Source: Xanthobacteraceae bacterium | Lineage (GTDB): Bacteria > Pseudomonadota > Alphaproteobacteria > Rhizobiales > Xanthobacteraceae | Length of the DNA stretch: 17,591 bases | Direction: 5' to 3' | Assembly (NCBI GenBank): GCA_030043285.1 | Contig: JASHXZ010000598.1 | Coordinates: forward strand, 1-17,591 | Shown here: piece by piece, positions 7,524 through 14,223 of the stretch | Layout of the letters: each line of letters starts with the position of its first letter | Position numbering within the stretch: position 1 is the stretch's first letter | Notes under the pieces: generated by a model | Databases searched by the model: none | Seen by the model: only the letters and a program-made list of their open reading frames with translations | What the model was told of the DNA's origin: nothing | Program-made: the position numbers and the translations under genes

Positions 7524-8510
7524 TCACTCCGGCTTCAGTCCCGCCTGCTCGATCACCTTGCCCCACTTGGCCAACTCGGACTTGAAGAAGGCCGTGCAGT
7601 CCTGCGGCGAGGAGCCGATCGGTACATAGGCTATTGCCGCGAGCTTGGCCTTGACGTCGGGCTGGCCGAGCGCGTGGACGATCAGATCGTGGAGCTTGGC
7701 TGTAACGTCCTTGGGCGTGCCAGCCGGCGCCACAACGGCGGTCCAGGTGAAGCCTTCGACTTCGGGGAATCCGACCTCGGCCATGGTCGGGATTTCGGGC
7801 AGCGACGGCGAGCGCTCCTTTCCAGTCACCGCCAGCGCGCGCAATTGCCCAGCCTTGATCAGCGACACCGCGGGCGCCATGGCGCCGAACGAGATCGGCG
7901 TGTGGCCGCCGACCGTCGCCTGCACTGCAGTGCCGCCACCATCGAACGGCACGTGTACCAGGTCGAGCTTCAGTTCGTGCTGGAACAGCGCGCCGACGAG
8001 TTGCGGCGGGGTGCCGGTGCCCGGCGAGGCGTAGCTCTCTTTGCCGGGATTGGCGCGGATCCACTCCACCAATTCCTTGACGGTCTTCGCCGGCACCGAT
8101 GGATTGACGGCGAGCACCACCGGCGTCGCGGCGGCGAGCGTCACCGCGTCGAAATCCTTGAGCGCATCGTAGCCGGGCTTGGCGAACAGATATTGGTTGT
8201 TGGTGAGATTGCCGCCGGTCACCAGCAGCGTGTAGCCGTCCGGCGCCGCGTGCGCCACCCGCATGGCCCCGATATTGCCGCCGGCGCCGGAGACGTTTTC
8301 GACGAAGAAGTTCTGGCCGGTTTGCTGGCTCAGATTCTGCGCGAGCAGACGCGCCACCAGATCGGTCGGGCCGGCCGGCGCGAAGCCGACGATGAGCTTC
8401 ACCGGCCGCGTCGGCCAAGCCTGAGCGGTTTGTGCGGCAGCATTCCGTGCAGCGGCGCCAGCAAAAGCTGCGGCCGCGAGACCAAACGCCACCGATCTGC
8501 GGGTTTTCAT
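7524..8510 (-). CDS. Bug/TctC family solute-binding protein
   Basis: This is a second Bug/TctC periplasmic binding protein, 328 residues from the ATG at 8510. The signal peptide begins MKTRRSVAFGLAAAAFAGA and is cut after an Ala-rich stretch. The mature protein shows WPTRPVKLIVGFAPAGPTD, ENVSGAGGNIGAMRVAHAAPDGY, VPFDGGGTAVQATVGGH, AGQLRALAVTGKERSPSLPEIPTM and APAGTPKDV, the family blocks in order. GGAGGTG at 8514-8520 decides the start. A GTG at 8516 is also in frame but lies within that ribosome site. It sits between the CMD-family gene (68 bases upstream) and the MBL gene, so it probably brings in the compound those enzymes handle. It is clearly diverged from the Bug protein at 5028, so the pair is not a recent tandem copy. 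Confidence 0.92.
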   Translation of the reverse strand: MKTRRSVAFGLAAAAFAGAAARNAAAQTAQAWPTRPVKLIVGFAPAGPTDLVARLLAQNLSQQTGQNFFVENVSGAGGNIGAMRVAHAAPDGYTLLVTGGNLTNNQYLFAKPGYDALKDFDAVTLAAATPVVLAVNPSVPAKTVKELVEWIRANPGKESYASPGTGTPPQLVGALFQHELKLDLVHVPFDGGGTAVQATVGGHTPISFGAMAPAVSLIKAGQLRALAVTGKERSPSLPEIPTMAEVGFPEVEGFTWTAVVAPAGTPKDVTAKLHDLIVHALGQPDVKAKLAAIAYVPIGSSPQDCTAFFKSELAKWGKVIEQAGLKPE

Positions 8511-8513
8511 TTG

Positions 8514-8520
8514 CACCTCC
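8514..8520 (-). promoter_or_regulatory. Strong Shine-Dalgarno GGAGGTG deciding the Bug start at 8510
   Basis: GGAGGTG on the minus strand ends three bases before the ATG at 8508-8510. The alternative in-frame GTG at 8514-8516 is part of this ribosome site and therefore unlikely to be used. Confidence 0.7.
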
Positions 8521-8578
8521 TCAAGAATTCTTCCGATCCCGTGTCGACGAGACCTTCGCGGGCGTTGCGAGCCGGCGG

Positions 8579-9124
8579 CTAGCTCGCCAGCGGCGTCGGA
8601 TTGGCAGCGGGCGGATCAATACCGAACGTATTGGCGGTCATGCACGTCATCGAAAAACTGCCGATCGAAGCCACCAGTGCGACGAGACTTTCCAGGCCCA
8701 TCGTTTTTTCCGCAGCGGCGTAGGTTTCGTCACTCAGGCCTTTGTTCGAGAGCAGCTCGCGCGCGACCACCCAGCAGGTCTTTTCGCGTGCATCGGCCAA
8801 ACTGGGATCGCCATGGGCGTTGATCGCGTCGATGGCGGCCTGCTCGATGCCGACCGTGAGCGAACGCCGCACCTGCGCGAACCAGGGATAGCGCGCGTTC
8901 CAATGACGCGCGACGACAAGATTTACGATCTGCTGCTCGCGCGCGGACAACGGGCCCGAGGCCAGCGAGGCGCGCACGTTTTGGCAAGCCTCGAACAATT
9001 TGGGCAGGCGGATATAGGCGTAGTACGGCCCGCCGACGATGCCGCTCGATTGCTTGGCCGCGTCGTAGACGCGCCCTTGCTCGGCGTTCATGTCACCGCG
9101 GTCCAGGATTGCGATGCGGGCCAT
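8579..9124 (-). CDS. Carboxymuconolactone decarboxylase (CMD/AhpD-fold) family protein
   Basis: This 181-residue all-helical protein belongs to the CMD/AhpD fold, whose members include gamma-carboxymuconolactone decarboxylase and peroxidase partners. The start is supported by GGAGGA six bases before the ATG. The diagnostic helix is SAREQQIVNLVVARHWNARY (60-79), followed by PWFAQ. The redox CxxC plus His of AhpD is absent: the corresponding stretch is N76-x-x-Y79, with Gln84 where related CMD proteins commonly show His. It is therefore not an AhpD-type peroxidase reductant and may be a decarboxylase-like or lyase-like enzyme or a catalytically altered member. It is first in a probable minus-strand operon with the Bug and MBL genes, divergent from the SsuD-like gene. 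Function beyond family is open. Confidence 0.88.
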   Translation of the reverse strand: MARIAILDRGDMNAEQGRVYDAAKQSSGIVGGPYYAYIRLPKLFEACQNVRASLASGPLSAREQQIVNLVVARHWNARYPWFAQVRRSLTVGIEQAAIDAINAHGDPSLADAREKTCWVVARELLSNKGLSDETYAAAEKTMGLESLVALVASIGSFSMTCMTANTFGIDPPAANPTPLAS

Positions 9125-9296
9125 TACTTATCCTCCTCCCTGATTGTGTTCAGATACTAACACCCTGCGGGGGCAAAGGTGCAGCTTCCCCCGGGGAGCG
9201 CAGCAACTTTTCTTGCCAAAATCAATCGAATGGGTCCTCCAGCCCGCCTCTCGTCTGCTACTATGCCCTCCATAAACTGCGCGGCGCGAGAAGGCG
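9125..9296. promoter_or_regulatory. Divergent promoter region between CMD operon and SsuD-like gene
   Basis: These 172 bases separate divergent genes and must drive both. GGAGGA at 9131-9136 belongs to the leftward gene. A GC-rich block has a C-run and G-run that can pair (GGGGG near 9169-9174 with CCCCC near 9187-9191). I see no clear sigma-70 boxes and no adjacent regulator gene. Confidence 0.4.
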
Positions 9297-10388
9297 ATGC
9301 CAGTCAGGATCATCGGCATGATCGGGGTGACGCCGCCAAAGAGCGATGCCACCCTACACGTTATCGAGGGCAGTCTATCGCCTCGTTACGTGACGGAATC
9401 CGCCCGTGCCCACGAAATATCAGGCTTCGATCTGGTGCTCGTGGGTTATTCCTCTTCATCTGCGGAAGGTTTTCTCGTCGCGCTTCACGCCGCAGCTCAT
9501 ACGCGGCGGCTCGGCTACCTTGTGGCACATAGGCCTGGCTTCGTGGCGCCGACGCTGATGGCTCGCAAGGTCGCGACATTCGATCAATTAACCGACGGCA
9601 GGCTCGCTCTTCATATCATCACCGGCAAGAGCGATGACGAGCAGGAGGGCGACGGCGATTTTTCCCCAAAAGCGCAACGCTATCGTCGCGCTGCGGAATA
9701 CCTCGAGGTGATGAAGCTTACCTGGTCGAGTGAACAGCCCTTCGATTTCTCCGGCGAGTTCTACCGGGTGCACGGCGCGCATTCGGATGTACGCCCGTTG
9801 CAGAAACCGCATCCGCTGTTGTTCTTCGGCGGCGCCTCCGCTGAAGCTCTAACAATGGGCGCGCGACATTGCGACGTCTATGCCATCTACGCCGAGCCGC
9901 TTACCTCGACGCGCGAGCGGGTGAGCCAATTTCGGGCGCAAGCTGCCGCCTTCGGCCGTACGCCAAGCTTCAATGTCTCGGTACGTCCGATTATTGCAGA
10001 AACCGAAGCGGCCGCCTGGGACAAAGCCAACAAAATCCTGGCCGCGATGACGGGCAAGAAAGGCTGGAGTCGGCAGGAAGCGGTATCCGGTCCCGTGGAC
10101 AATGCGGGGCGCCGGCTGATGAGCTTCGCATTGCAAGGCGACATTTACGATGAACGCCTGTGGATGCCGATCGCACGCGCAACCGGCGCGCTGGGCAATA
10201 CGTCATGTCTCGTCGGCACTCCCGAGCAGGTCGCCCAATCCATCCTGCGATACTACAGGCTGGGCGTCAGTTCGTTTCTCATCCGCGGCTTCGACCCGTT
10301 CAACGATACGGTCGAATTCGGTCGCGAGCTTATTCCGCGCATCAAGGCGGGAGCCATCGAAATCGATCGGCTGCAAGCGGCTGTGTAA
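9297..10388 (+). CDS. LLM-class flavin-dependent oxidoreductase, SsuD-like (alkanesulfonate monooxygenase family)
   Basis: This 363-residue FMNH2-dependent monooxygenase is close to SsuD, which releases sulfite from alkanesulfonates. Matching blocks are LGYLVAHRPGFVAPTLMARK (72-91), ATFDQLTDGRLALHIITG (93-110), DEQEGDGDF (114-122), RYRRAAEYLEV (128-138), LLFFGGAS and a C-terminal SFLIRGFDPFNDTVEFGREL. SsuD itself has equivalents of each (LVAIRPG, GDGVF, FGGSS). The ATG start has only a weak AAGG nearby. No SsuE-type flavin reductase is in the window; the SsuA-like protein at 3950 could be a functional partner but lies in another unit. The amidohydrolase begins 117 bases downstream on the same strand and may be cotranscribed. 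A sulfonate or related substrate is plausible, not shown. Confidence 0.92.
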   Translation: MPVRIIGMIGVTPPKSDATLHVIEGSLSPRYVTESARAHEISGFDLVLVGYSSSSAEGFLVALHAAAHTRRLGYLVAHRPGFVAPTLMARKVATFDQLTDGRLALHIITGKSDDEQEGDGDFSPKAQRYRRAAEYLEVMKLTWSSEQPFDFSGEFYRVHGAHSDVRPLQKPHPLLFFGGASAEALTMGARHCDVYAIYAEPLTSTRERVSQFRAQAAAFGRTPSFNVSVRPIIAETEAAAWDKANKILAAMTGKKGWSRQEAVSGPVDNAGRRLMSFALQGDIYDERLWMPIARATGALGNTSCLVGTPEQVAQSILRYYRLGVSSFLIRGFDPFNDTVEFGRELIPRIKAGAIEIDRLQAAV

Positions 10389-10492
10389 CGCAGTCTCGGA
10401 AGCCTTCGCATCAAAACACGCGGACGCTCGGCAAGAGGTCGCTGGACAAGGCCGGCGCGACCTGTTGCGATGGCGAATGCGTTTTCCGAACT

Positions 10493-10498
10493 GAGGAG
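10493..10498 (+). promoter_or_regulatory. Shine-Dalgarno GAGGAG deciding the amidohydrolase start
   Basis: GAGGAG ends seven bases before the ATG at 10506. An upstream in-frame ATG at 10470 would add 12 residues that do not resemble the family, so 10506 is preferred. Confidence 0.7.
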
Positions 10499-10505
10499 CT
10501 GCCCG

Positions 10506-11354
10506 ATGCCGATTATCGATTCCCAGGTCCACGCTTATGAGGCGAACACGCCGAAACGGCCCTGGCACAGCGTGCCGAACTGGCCCCCTCACGTCACCGG
10601 CGACGAGATGGTGGCGGCGATGGACAAGGTCGGGGTCGACGGCGCGATCTTCATCTCCGCCTTTTCCATGTACCGTTACGACGCGAGTTATGCGGTGGAA
10701 GTGCAGCGCGCCCATCCCGGTCGCTTCGCGATCGTCAAGCCGGTCGACCCGGACGATCCGGCGGTGGGCGACGTGATCGCCGAGTGGAAGCGGACGCCAG
10801 GCGCGGTCGGCGTCCGCATCATGCTGACCAAGGAACCTGGGCGCGACCGCGATCCCAATCACCCGGGCCTCAACCGCATCGCGCGCGAGGCCGCAAAGCA
10901 CGACCTTCCGGTCAACATGCTGTGCTGGGGCAATGTCGATGCCGCCACGACGTTGATCGACCACAATCCCGATACGCGCTTCATCATCGATCACCTCGCG
11001 ATCCAGCAACCGCGCACGCCGCCGGCACCGCCGCAACCGTGGGCCGACTTGCCGAAGGTGCTGGAGCTTGCGAAACGCAAAAACCTGGTCATCAAAGTCA
11101 GCGGCGCCTGCACGCTGTCGCACGAGCCCTATCCGTTTCCGGACATCTGGGATCCGCTCGCCCGCGTGTTCGACGCTTGGGGTTTCGAGCGTTGCCTTTG
11201 GGGCACGGACTGGACGCGCGCCTACGCGGTGGTCAATTACGAGCAGGCGGTCGAACCGTTCCGCAACACCGATCGCTTGAGCGACAGCGAGCGGGCGATG
11301 CTGATGGGCGGCGCGTGCGCGAAAGCCTACGGCTGGTCGCCGAAGAAAAATTAG
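10506..11354 (+). CDS. Amidohydrolase family protein (Amidohydrolase_2, COG3618-like)
   Basis: This 282-residue TIM-barrel metal hydrolase belongs to the Amidohydrolase_2 group, which includes 2-pyrone-4,6-dicarboxylate lactonase and related lactonases and decarboxylases. It starts MPIIDSQVHAYEAN, where D5-x-Q7-x-H9 stands at the usual HxH metal position with Gln replacing the first His, as in many members of this branch. Later marks are VGVRIM (101-106), FIIDHLAI (159-166, barrel-strand His163) and LWGTDWT (231-237, the catalytic Asp235). The product could hydrolyse a lactone or amide made by the upstream SsuD-like oxygenase, which is inference from adjacency. A 7-bp inverted repeat starting at the stop codon may end the unit. 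Confidence 0.9.
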   Translation: MPIIDSQVHAYEANTPKRPWHSVPNWPPHVTGDEMVAAMDKVGVDGAIFISAFSMYRYDASYAVEVQRAHPGRFAIVKPVDPDDPAVGDVIAEWKRTPGAVGVRIMLTKEPGRDRDPNHPGLNRIAREAAKHDLPVNMLCWGNVDAATTLIDHNPDTRFIIDHLAIQQPRTPPAPPQPWADLPKVLELAKRKNLVIKVSGACTLSHEPYPFPDIWDPLARVFDAWGFERCLWGTDWTRAYAVVNYEQAVEPFRNTDRLSDSERAMLMGGACAKAYGWSPKKN

Positions 11355-11383
11355 CCTGGCGATGAGATGACGGTCGGCCAGGC
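11354..11383 (+). repeat. Stem-loop just after the amidohydrolase gene
   Basis: GCCTGGC at 11354-11360 pairs perfectly with GCCAGGC at 11377-11383 across a 16-base loop, starting on the last base of the stop codon. There is no T-run afterwards. It may be a weak or factor-assisted terminator; an alternative pairing TGGCGA/TCGCCA (11357-11362 with 11396-11401) is also possible. Confidence 0.35.
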
Positions 11384-11428
11384 GGGGTCGGCTGGTCGCC
11401 ATCATAGATGAGGCTGAAATCCCGAAGG

Positions 11429-11443
11429 TTAAGGAACCATTAA
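11429..11443. promoter_or_regulatory. CtrA-type box TTAA-N7-TTAA
   Basis: TTAA at 11429-11432 and TTAA at 11440-11443 are separated by exactly seven bases, the full CtrA recognition pattern known from alphaproteobacteria. It lies about 100 bases before the ATG at 11542, in an AT-rich patch of otherwise GC-rich DNA. CtrA binding is inferred from the motif only. Confidence 0.5.
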
Positions 11444-11541
11444 TTCCGTAAACCGCGGTGCGAGAAAATTTCCACGTCGGCCGGAACGGATTCCGCTTTC
11501 CGGCGTTTGTCGGCTATCGCACACTACGCGGGAGAGACCTC

Positions 11542-11730
11542 ATGAGCGTCGAGCACTTCCACCGGTTCGCCGCCGAATGCGAAGCCATGGCCGACGGAAC
11601 CCGGAACCCGAAGGAGAAGGAAGTGTGGATGGGCTTGGCCCAGAGATGGCTCAGATGCGCCGCGCTTGCAGAACGTGAGGAGTCGGATCTGCGCACTCGC
11701 CGCCGACGCAGCCGCGAGACAATTCACTAG
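11542..11730 (+). CDS. Small helical protein of unknown function (62 residues)
   Basis: From the ATG at 11542, with GGGAGAG at 11530-11536 as ribosome site, this encodes 62 residues. The frame is open further upstream to a GTG at 11458, but that extension has no SD and lies partly in the promoter region. The sequence MSVEHFHRFAAECEAMADG, followed by NPKEKEVWMGLAQRWLRCAALAE, resembles short Rhizobiales proteins of the pattern YxxxAxEC...A, then KxxLLxMAxxW. These are predicted two-helix soluble proteins with no known role. The C-terminus is strongly basic (RTRRRRSRE). It is preceded by a CtrA-type box and followed 70 bases later by a terminator, so it looks like its own transcription unit. No function is assigned. 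Confidence 0.72.
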   Translation: MSVEHFHRFAAECEAMADGTRNPKEKEVWMGLAQRWLRCAALAEREESDLRTRRRRSRETIH

Positions 11731-11799
11731 CAAAGACCGAGCGCCCCAGAAGAAAAGATCAAAAGCAAGACTCGGGTCAAAACGCGTCACTTGGCGCTG

Positions 11800-11825
11800 A
11801 GCCTCGGCATGTCCGGGGCTCTTTT
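11800..11825 (+). terminator. Rho-independent terminator after the 62-residue gene
   Basis: AGCCTCGG (11800-11807) pairs with CCGGGGCT (11813-11820), eight pairs including one G-U, with loop CATGT. CTTTTCGTT follows directly. The orientation fits the end of the plus-strand small gene ending at 11730. Confidence 0.6.
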
Positions 11826-11977
11826 CGTTCCGCCGGCACGTCGTCGCGCGGGTTCCGGCCAAGCTGCAAAGCCCTCGGGACATCCCGGTTGCTCTTTGCT
11901 GGGGATAACCCAGACGCTGCCAATAACTCGCCAAAGTCAGCGCCAAGTTTAATCGGCCTGCAGTGACAAGTAGCGCC

Positions 11978-12373
11978 ATGACAATCAGTAGCGTTGAACG
12001 GTTCTATTCCGGAAAAGGTTCTGGTGAGGTCACGGTGCGGGAGCGTGGCTTGAGCCGCGCACTTGAGCCGCGCCCCGGATCGAGCGGGGAAGAGCCCAGG
12101 TCATTCACCTGGGGGCGCAATGAGACCGGCGCCACCCAGCTTTCCTTTGCGCTGCCGGCGGACGCGCTGTGCGACGACGCGGAAGCGAGGCGCTGGCACC
12201 AGAATTTCCGTCGTCGCGTCATCGCCAATTTTCCGGAGCGCTGGACAATCACGCGCAGCCGCATTCTCGCGCACGTGCAGATGATGAGGTACCGGGGCGG
12301 TGGCGTAGGTTTGAGCGGTCAGGTTGCTACCCCTCGCCTCAAGCTCGGGATTCATCCGGCAAATTCCGATTGA
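11978..12373 (+). CDS. DUF6166-like protein
   Basis: This is a 131-residue protein from the ATG at 11978; a GTG at 11963 in the same frame adds five residues. Neither start has a good SD. The layout matches the DUF6166 family as I know it: an N-terminal FYSGKGSGEVTVRERG (residues 9-24) comparable to the family's YRG...VTVDG start, then FTWGRNETGATQLSFALPAD. The latter corresponds to the common FxWGYxGSGPAQLALALL block. AEARRWHQNFRRRVIANFPE follows, then TITRSRI. Here the WGYxGSGPAQ motif is altered to WGRNETGATQ. The C-terminal 25 residues look unconserved. The family's function is unknown; it is often found in accessory regions. It precedes the exported protein at 12429 by 55 bases. Confidence 0.7.
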   Translation: MTISSVERFYSGKGSGEVTVRERGLSRALEPRPGSSGEEPRSFTWGRNETGATQLSFALPADALCDDAEARRWHQNFRRRVIANFPERWTITRSRILAHVQMMRYRGGGVGLSGQVATPRLKLGIHPANSD

Positions 12374-12428
12374 ACCTTGTCCGTGCCAGCGGTGTTAACC
12401 AGGGTTGTGCCCCTGAGAGGAGACACCG

Positions 12429-12989
12429 TTGCGGACGCTGGTTCTGGTTTTCACGCTGCTCGTCTGCGGCCCGGCGCCGGCGGCACCGGTCAGTCAAGAC
12501 TACCTCTGCGTCCAGGGGCATGAGCAAGACGTCACCAACAAGCTGCAAACGTACATCAGGCAAGCCGTCGTCGATTTCTTCAAAAGGCGAAGAATCGCGA
12601 TCAATTCCAGCACTCTCCAGATCAACCTGACCAACAGCACGCAGCCCGGCGCGGACGGCCCGCCGTATATCTCCTTTACCGGAGGTGCCGCCGCGGGCTC
12701 GTCCGGACTCACCGCGTCCGCCGTTGCCGGCACCGTGGCCGCACAAGACGGGACGAAATTCAATGTGCTGCTGAGCTCGGGATCGGACACTCAGGGCGCA
12801 GCGGAATACCGGGTTGTCAGCCGGCAACGCGGCTTCGACCGCGAAGGCAATGCCATCGGCCGGCATTGCGCCCTGAAACTTTTCAACTCCGGAGCCTTCG
12901 AGGCCACCGAAAGCCTGCTTATTATCAACGCCGCCTCAGGCCACGCACTCGGACTGATCCGGTTGCCCGCGAGGATTTCGCTTTATTAG
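12429..12989 (+). CDS. Exported protein of unknown function
   Basis: This is a 186-residue protein starting at TTG, with AGGAG at 12418-12422 six bases upstream. Residues 1-19 form a signal peptide (MRTLVLVFTLLVCGPAPAA) cut before PVSQDY; Cys13 inside it is not in a good lipobox. The mature protein has two cysteines (27 and 147) that could form a disulfide. It also has a TLQINLTNSTQPGADGPPY segment, a Gly/Ala/Ser-rich stretch (85-105) and beta-type sequence thereafter (KFNVLLSSGSD, EYRVVSRQRGF). It ends with LIRLPARISLY, with hydrophobic/aromatic C-terminal residues. I do not recognise a family. It converges with the methyltransferase gene. Signal peptide, SD and intact frame support a real periplasmic or secreted product. 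Confidence 0.72.
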   Translation: MRTLVLVFTLLVCGPAPAAPVSQDYLCVQGHEQDVTNKLQTYIRQAVVDFFKRRRIAINSSTLQINLTNSTQPGADGPPYISFTGGAAAGSSGLTASAVAGTVAAQDGTKFNVLLSSGSDTQGAAEYRVVSRQRGFDREGNAIGRHCALKLFNSGAFEATESLLIINAASGHALGLIRLPARISLY

Positions 12990-13036
12990 CTAAAGTCCGA
13001 TTGAAGCGAGCCCGCGCTCGTCAGCGCCGATTTAGC

Positions 13037-13843
13037 TCAGGCGGCACAGCTTTGCGGAGTGGAAGCCGCCAAGACAGGCTGCAGATGCGCAAGGTAGCTG
13101 GGCAGCTTGCGAAACGCGAAGTGAAAATTATCGCCTAGAGTCGCGACTTTGTAGCCATGCCGCTCCCAGGCAAGCGTCAATGCCTGCCTTGAGAACAAGG
13201 AAACATGCCCATTACGCGGCCCCACGTACCACCAGCTCAAGCGCTGCCGGTCAAAATCCGCAGGCTGCAGCAGCGTTGAGAAAAAGATCAGTCCCGGCTC
13301 CGCTGTCAACTCGACGATGGAACGAATGCCGGCAAGCGGATCAGGCAAGTGTTCAAGCGTTTCGAAGCTTGTCACGAGATCGAACTTGCCGGCAGGCCGC
13401 ACCGCGTATTGCGGCACCATCGGATCGTAGGTCACCGCTACGGCAAAGCCGGCTTCGCGCAGCGCAGTGCAGAGCGTGTCGTTGCCGCCGCCAAAATCCA
13501 GGACACGCGTCTCGCGCCGCAGCGGGCCCCATAGCCGCGCTACTGCACCGGCGTTCTCCCGCGGCCGCAAATCCGAATAGTCCGGATCGACGAGCTTGTA
13601 TTCGTCATTGTAGATATGCGTTTTGAACTGCTCGTGGCTCCAATCGTCGAAGGCGTCGGTGAACAGGAAACTGCAGTTGCCGCAGCGGCGATAATAGATC
13701 GGCAGGCCCGAGAGACGGAATTGAACGCCACGAATGTCGGCGCAGGACTGGTGGAAATCGACGACGCCAAAAAGCGGCGCCGGGCTGCCGCAAATCTTGC
13801 AAGGACAAGCAGCCGTCGAGATTGGTCTCAAGCCGTCGAGCAT
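13037..13843 (-). CDS. Class I SAM-dependent methyltransferase with N-terminal zinc ribbon
   Basis: This is a 268-residue protein from the ATG at 13843; a TTG at 13864 in frame would add seven residues, and neither start has a clear SD. Residues 13-18 (CPCKIC) and 54-57 (CGNC) form the zinc-binding head common in sugar C-methyltransferase relatives. The Rossmann part shows VLDFGGGND (114-122, SAM motif I), acidic Asp140 after strand 2, DLVTSFETLEHLPDPL (155-170) and WWYVGPRNGHVSLFS (204-218). The large C-terminal domain of true sugar C-methyltransferases is missing, so the acceptor is uncertain. O- or C-methylation of a surface glycan precursor is a reasonable guess. It stands alone between convergent and co-oriented genes. 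A near-CtrA box lies upstream at 13906-13920. Confidence 0.87.
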   Translation of the reverse strand: MLDGLRPISTAACPCKICGSPAPLFGVVDFHQSCADIRGVQFRLSGLPIYYRRCGNCSFLFTDAFDDWSHEQFKTHIYNDEYKLVDPDYSDLRPRENAGAVARLWGPLRRETRVLDFGGGNDTLCTALREAGFAVAVTYDPMVPQYAVRPAGKFDLVTSFETLEHLPDPLAGIRSIVELTAEPGLIFFSTLLQPADFDRQRLSWWYVGPRNGHVSLFSRQALTLAWERHGYKVATLGDNFHFAFRKLPSYLAHLQPVLAASTPQSCAA

Positions 13844-13905
13844 GGGCGGGTGCCGGATCGTCAAATCGCGGCGAAAACTAATATCCGCGTCGCCTTACGA
13901 CTTGG

Positions 13906-13920
13906 TTAATGGGTGGTTAC
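13906..13920. promoter_or_regulatory. Imperfect CtrA-type box upstream of the methyltransferase
   Basis: TTAA (13906-13909), seven bases, then TTAC (13917-13920) differ from TTAA-N7-TTAA at one position. The box lies 63 bases before the minus-strand ATG at 13843. This is a motif match only. Confidence 0.25.
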
Positions 13921-13933
13921 CATTGCCGGATAG

Positions 13934-13975
13934 AAAAAGCCCCGAGTGCTGGGGGACCAGACGCACTCGGGGCTT
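13934..13975 (-). terminator. Rho-independent terminator of the zinc-ribbon gene
   Basis: A perfect 13-bp stem is formed by 13937-13949 and 13963-13975 (GCACTCGGGGCTT pairing with AAGCCCCGAGTGC) with a 13-base loop. Read on the minus strand it is followed by TTTTT at 13938-13934. It lies 40 bases past the stop of the gene ending at 14015 and would also insulate the methyltransferase downstream. Confidence 0.85.
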
Positions 13976-14014
13976 CCACGTCTGCGGGGTTCATGACCGC
14001 AGAGTTAGACAGAA

Positions 14015-14209
14015 TTAGACGGCGCGACGCTCGTCGGCGGATTCGCTCAGCCAGACTGCGCATTCACCGCACTTGAACACGCACAGATCAGGCAGTCCGC
14101 CGGACCGCGGCTCAGTGCGATTGAGCGACATCGGCCGGCCGCAGTGCGGACACGGCGGCGCAACCGCCGCGAACTCCCCGGTCGGCCTCATCAAGGGCAT
14201 CGCCAGCAT
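14015..14209 (-). CDS. Small zinc-ribbon protein
   Basis: This is a 64-residue protein from the ATG at 14209 with GAGGTG at 14214-14219 four bases upstream. A TTG at 14233 in frame falls inside a palindrome and is less likely. It carries PPCPHCGRPM (CxxC, Cys20 and Cys23) and CVFKCGEC (Cys43, Cys47, Cys50), enough for one zinc knuckle of four cysteines. Short Rhizobiales proteins with the pattern CPHCGRPM...PDLCxFxC look alike; their role is unknown, and nucleic acid or protein binding is the usual expectation for such ribbons. It has its own terminator and a palindrome-rich promoter region, so it is probably a separately regulated single gene. Confidence 0.75.
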   Translation of the reverse strand: MLAMPLMRPTGEFAAVAPPCPHCGRPMSLNRTEPRSGGLPDLCVFKCGECAVWLSESADERRAV

Positions 14210-14223
14210 CGCGCACCTCGTTT

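Noticed and set aside
7056..8582. Plus-strand frame of 508 codons opposite the Bug and MBL genes
   Set aside because: Arg-rich shadow spanning two well-supported minus-strand genes; no domain.
10203..11405. Minus-strand frame of 400 codons opposite the amidohydrolase
   Set aside because: Arg/His-rich antisense shadow of a clear enzyme gene.
11524..11979. Minus-strand frame of 151 codons across the 62-residue gene and the terminator
   Set aside because: Antisense to a gene with a good ribosome site and runs through the hairpin; no recognised domain.
13027..13060. tRNA-like 5' half (GCCGATTTAGCTCAG then GGC and AGC)
   Set aside because: No anticodon arm or TTCGA T-loop follows, and it overlaps the methyltransferase 3' end.
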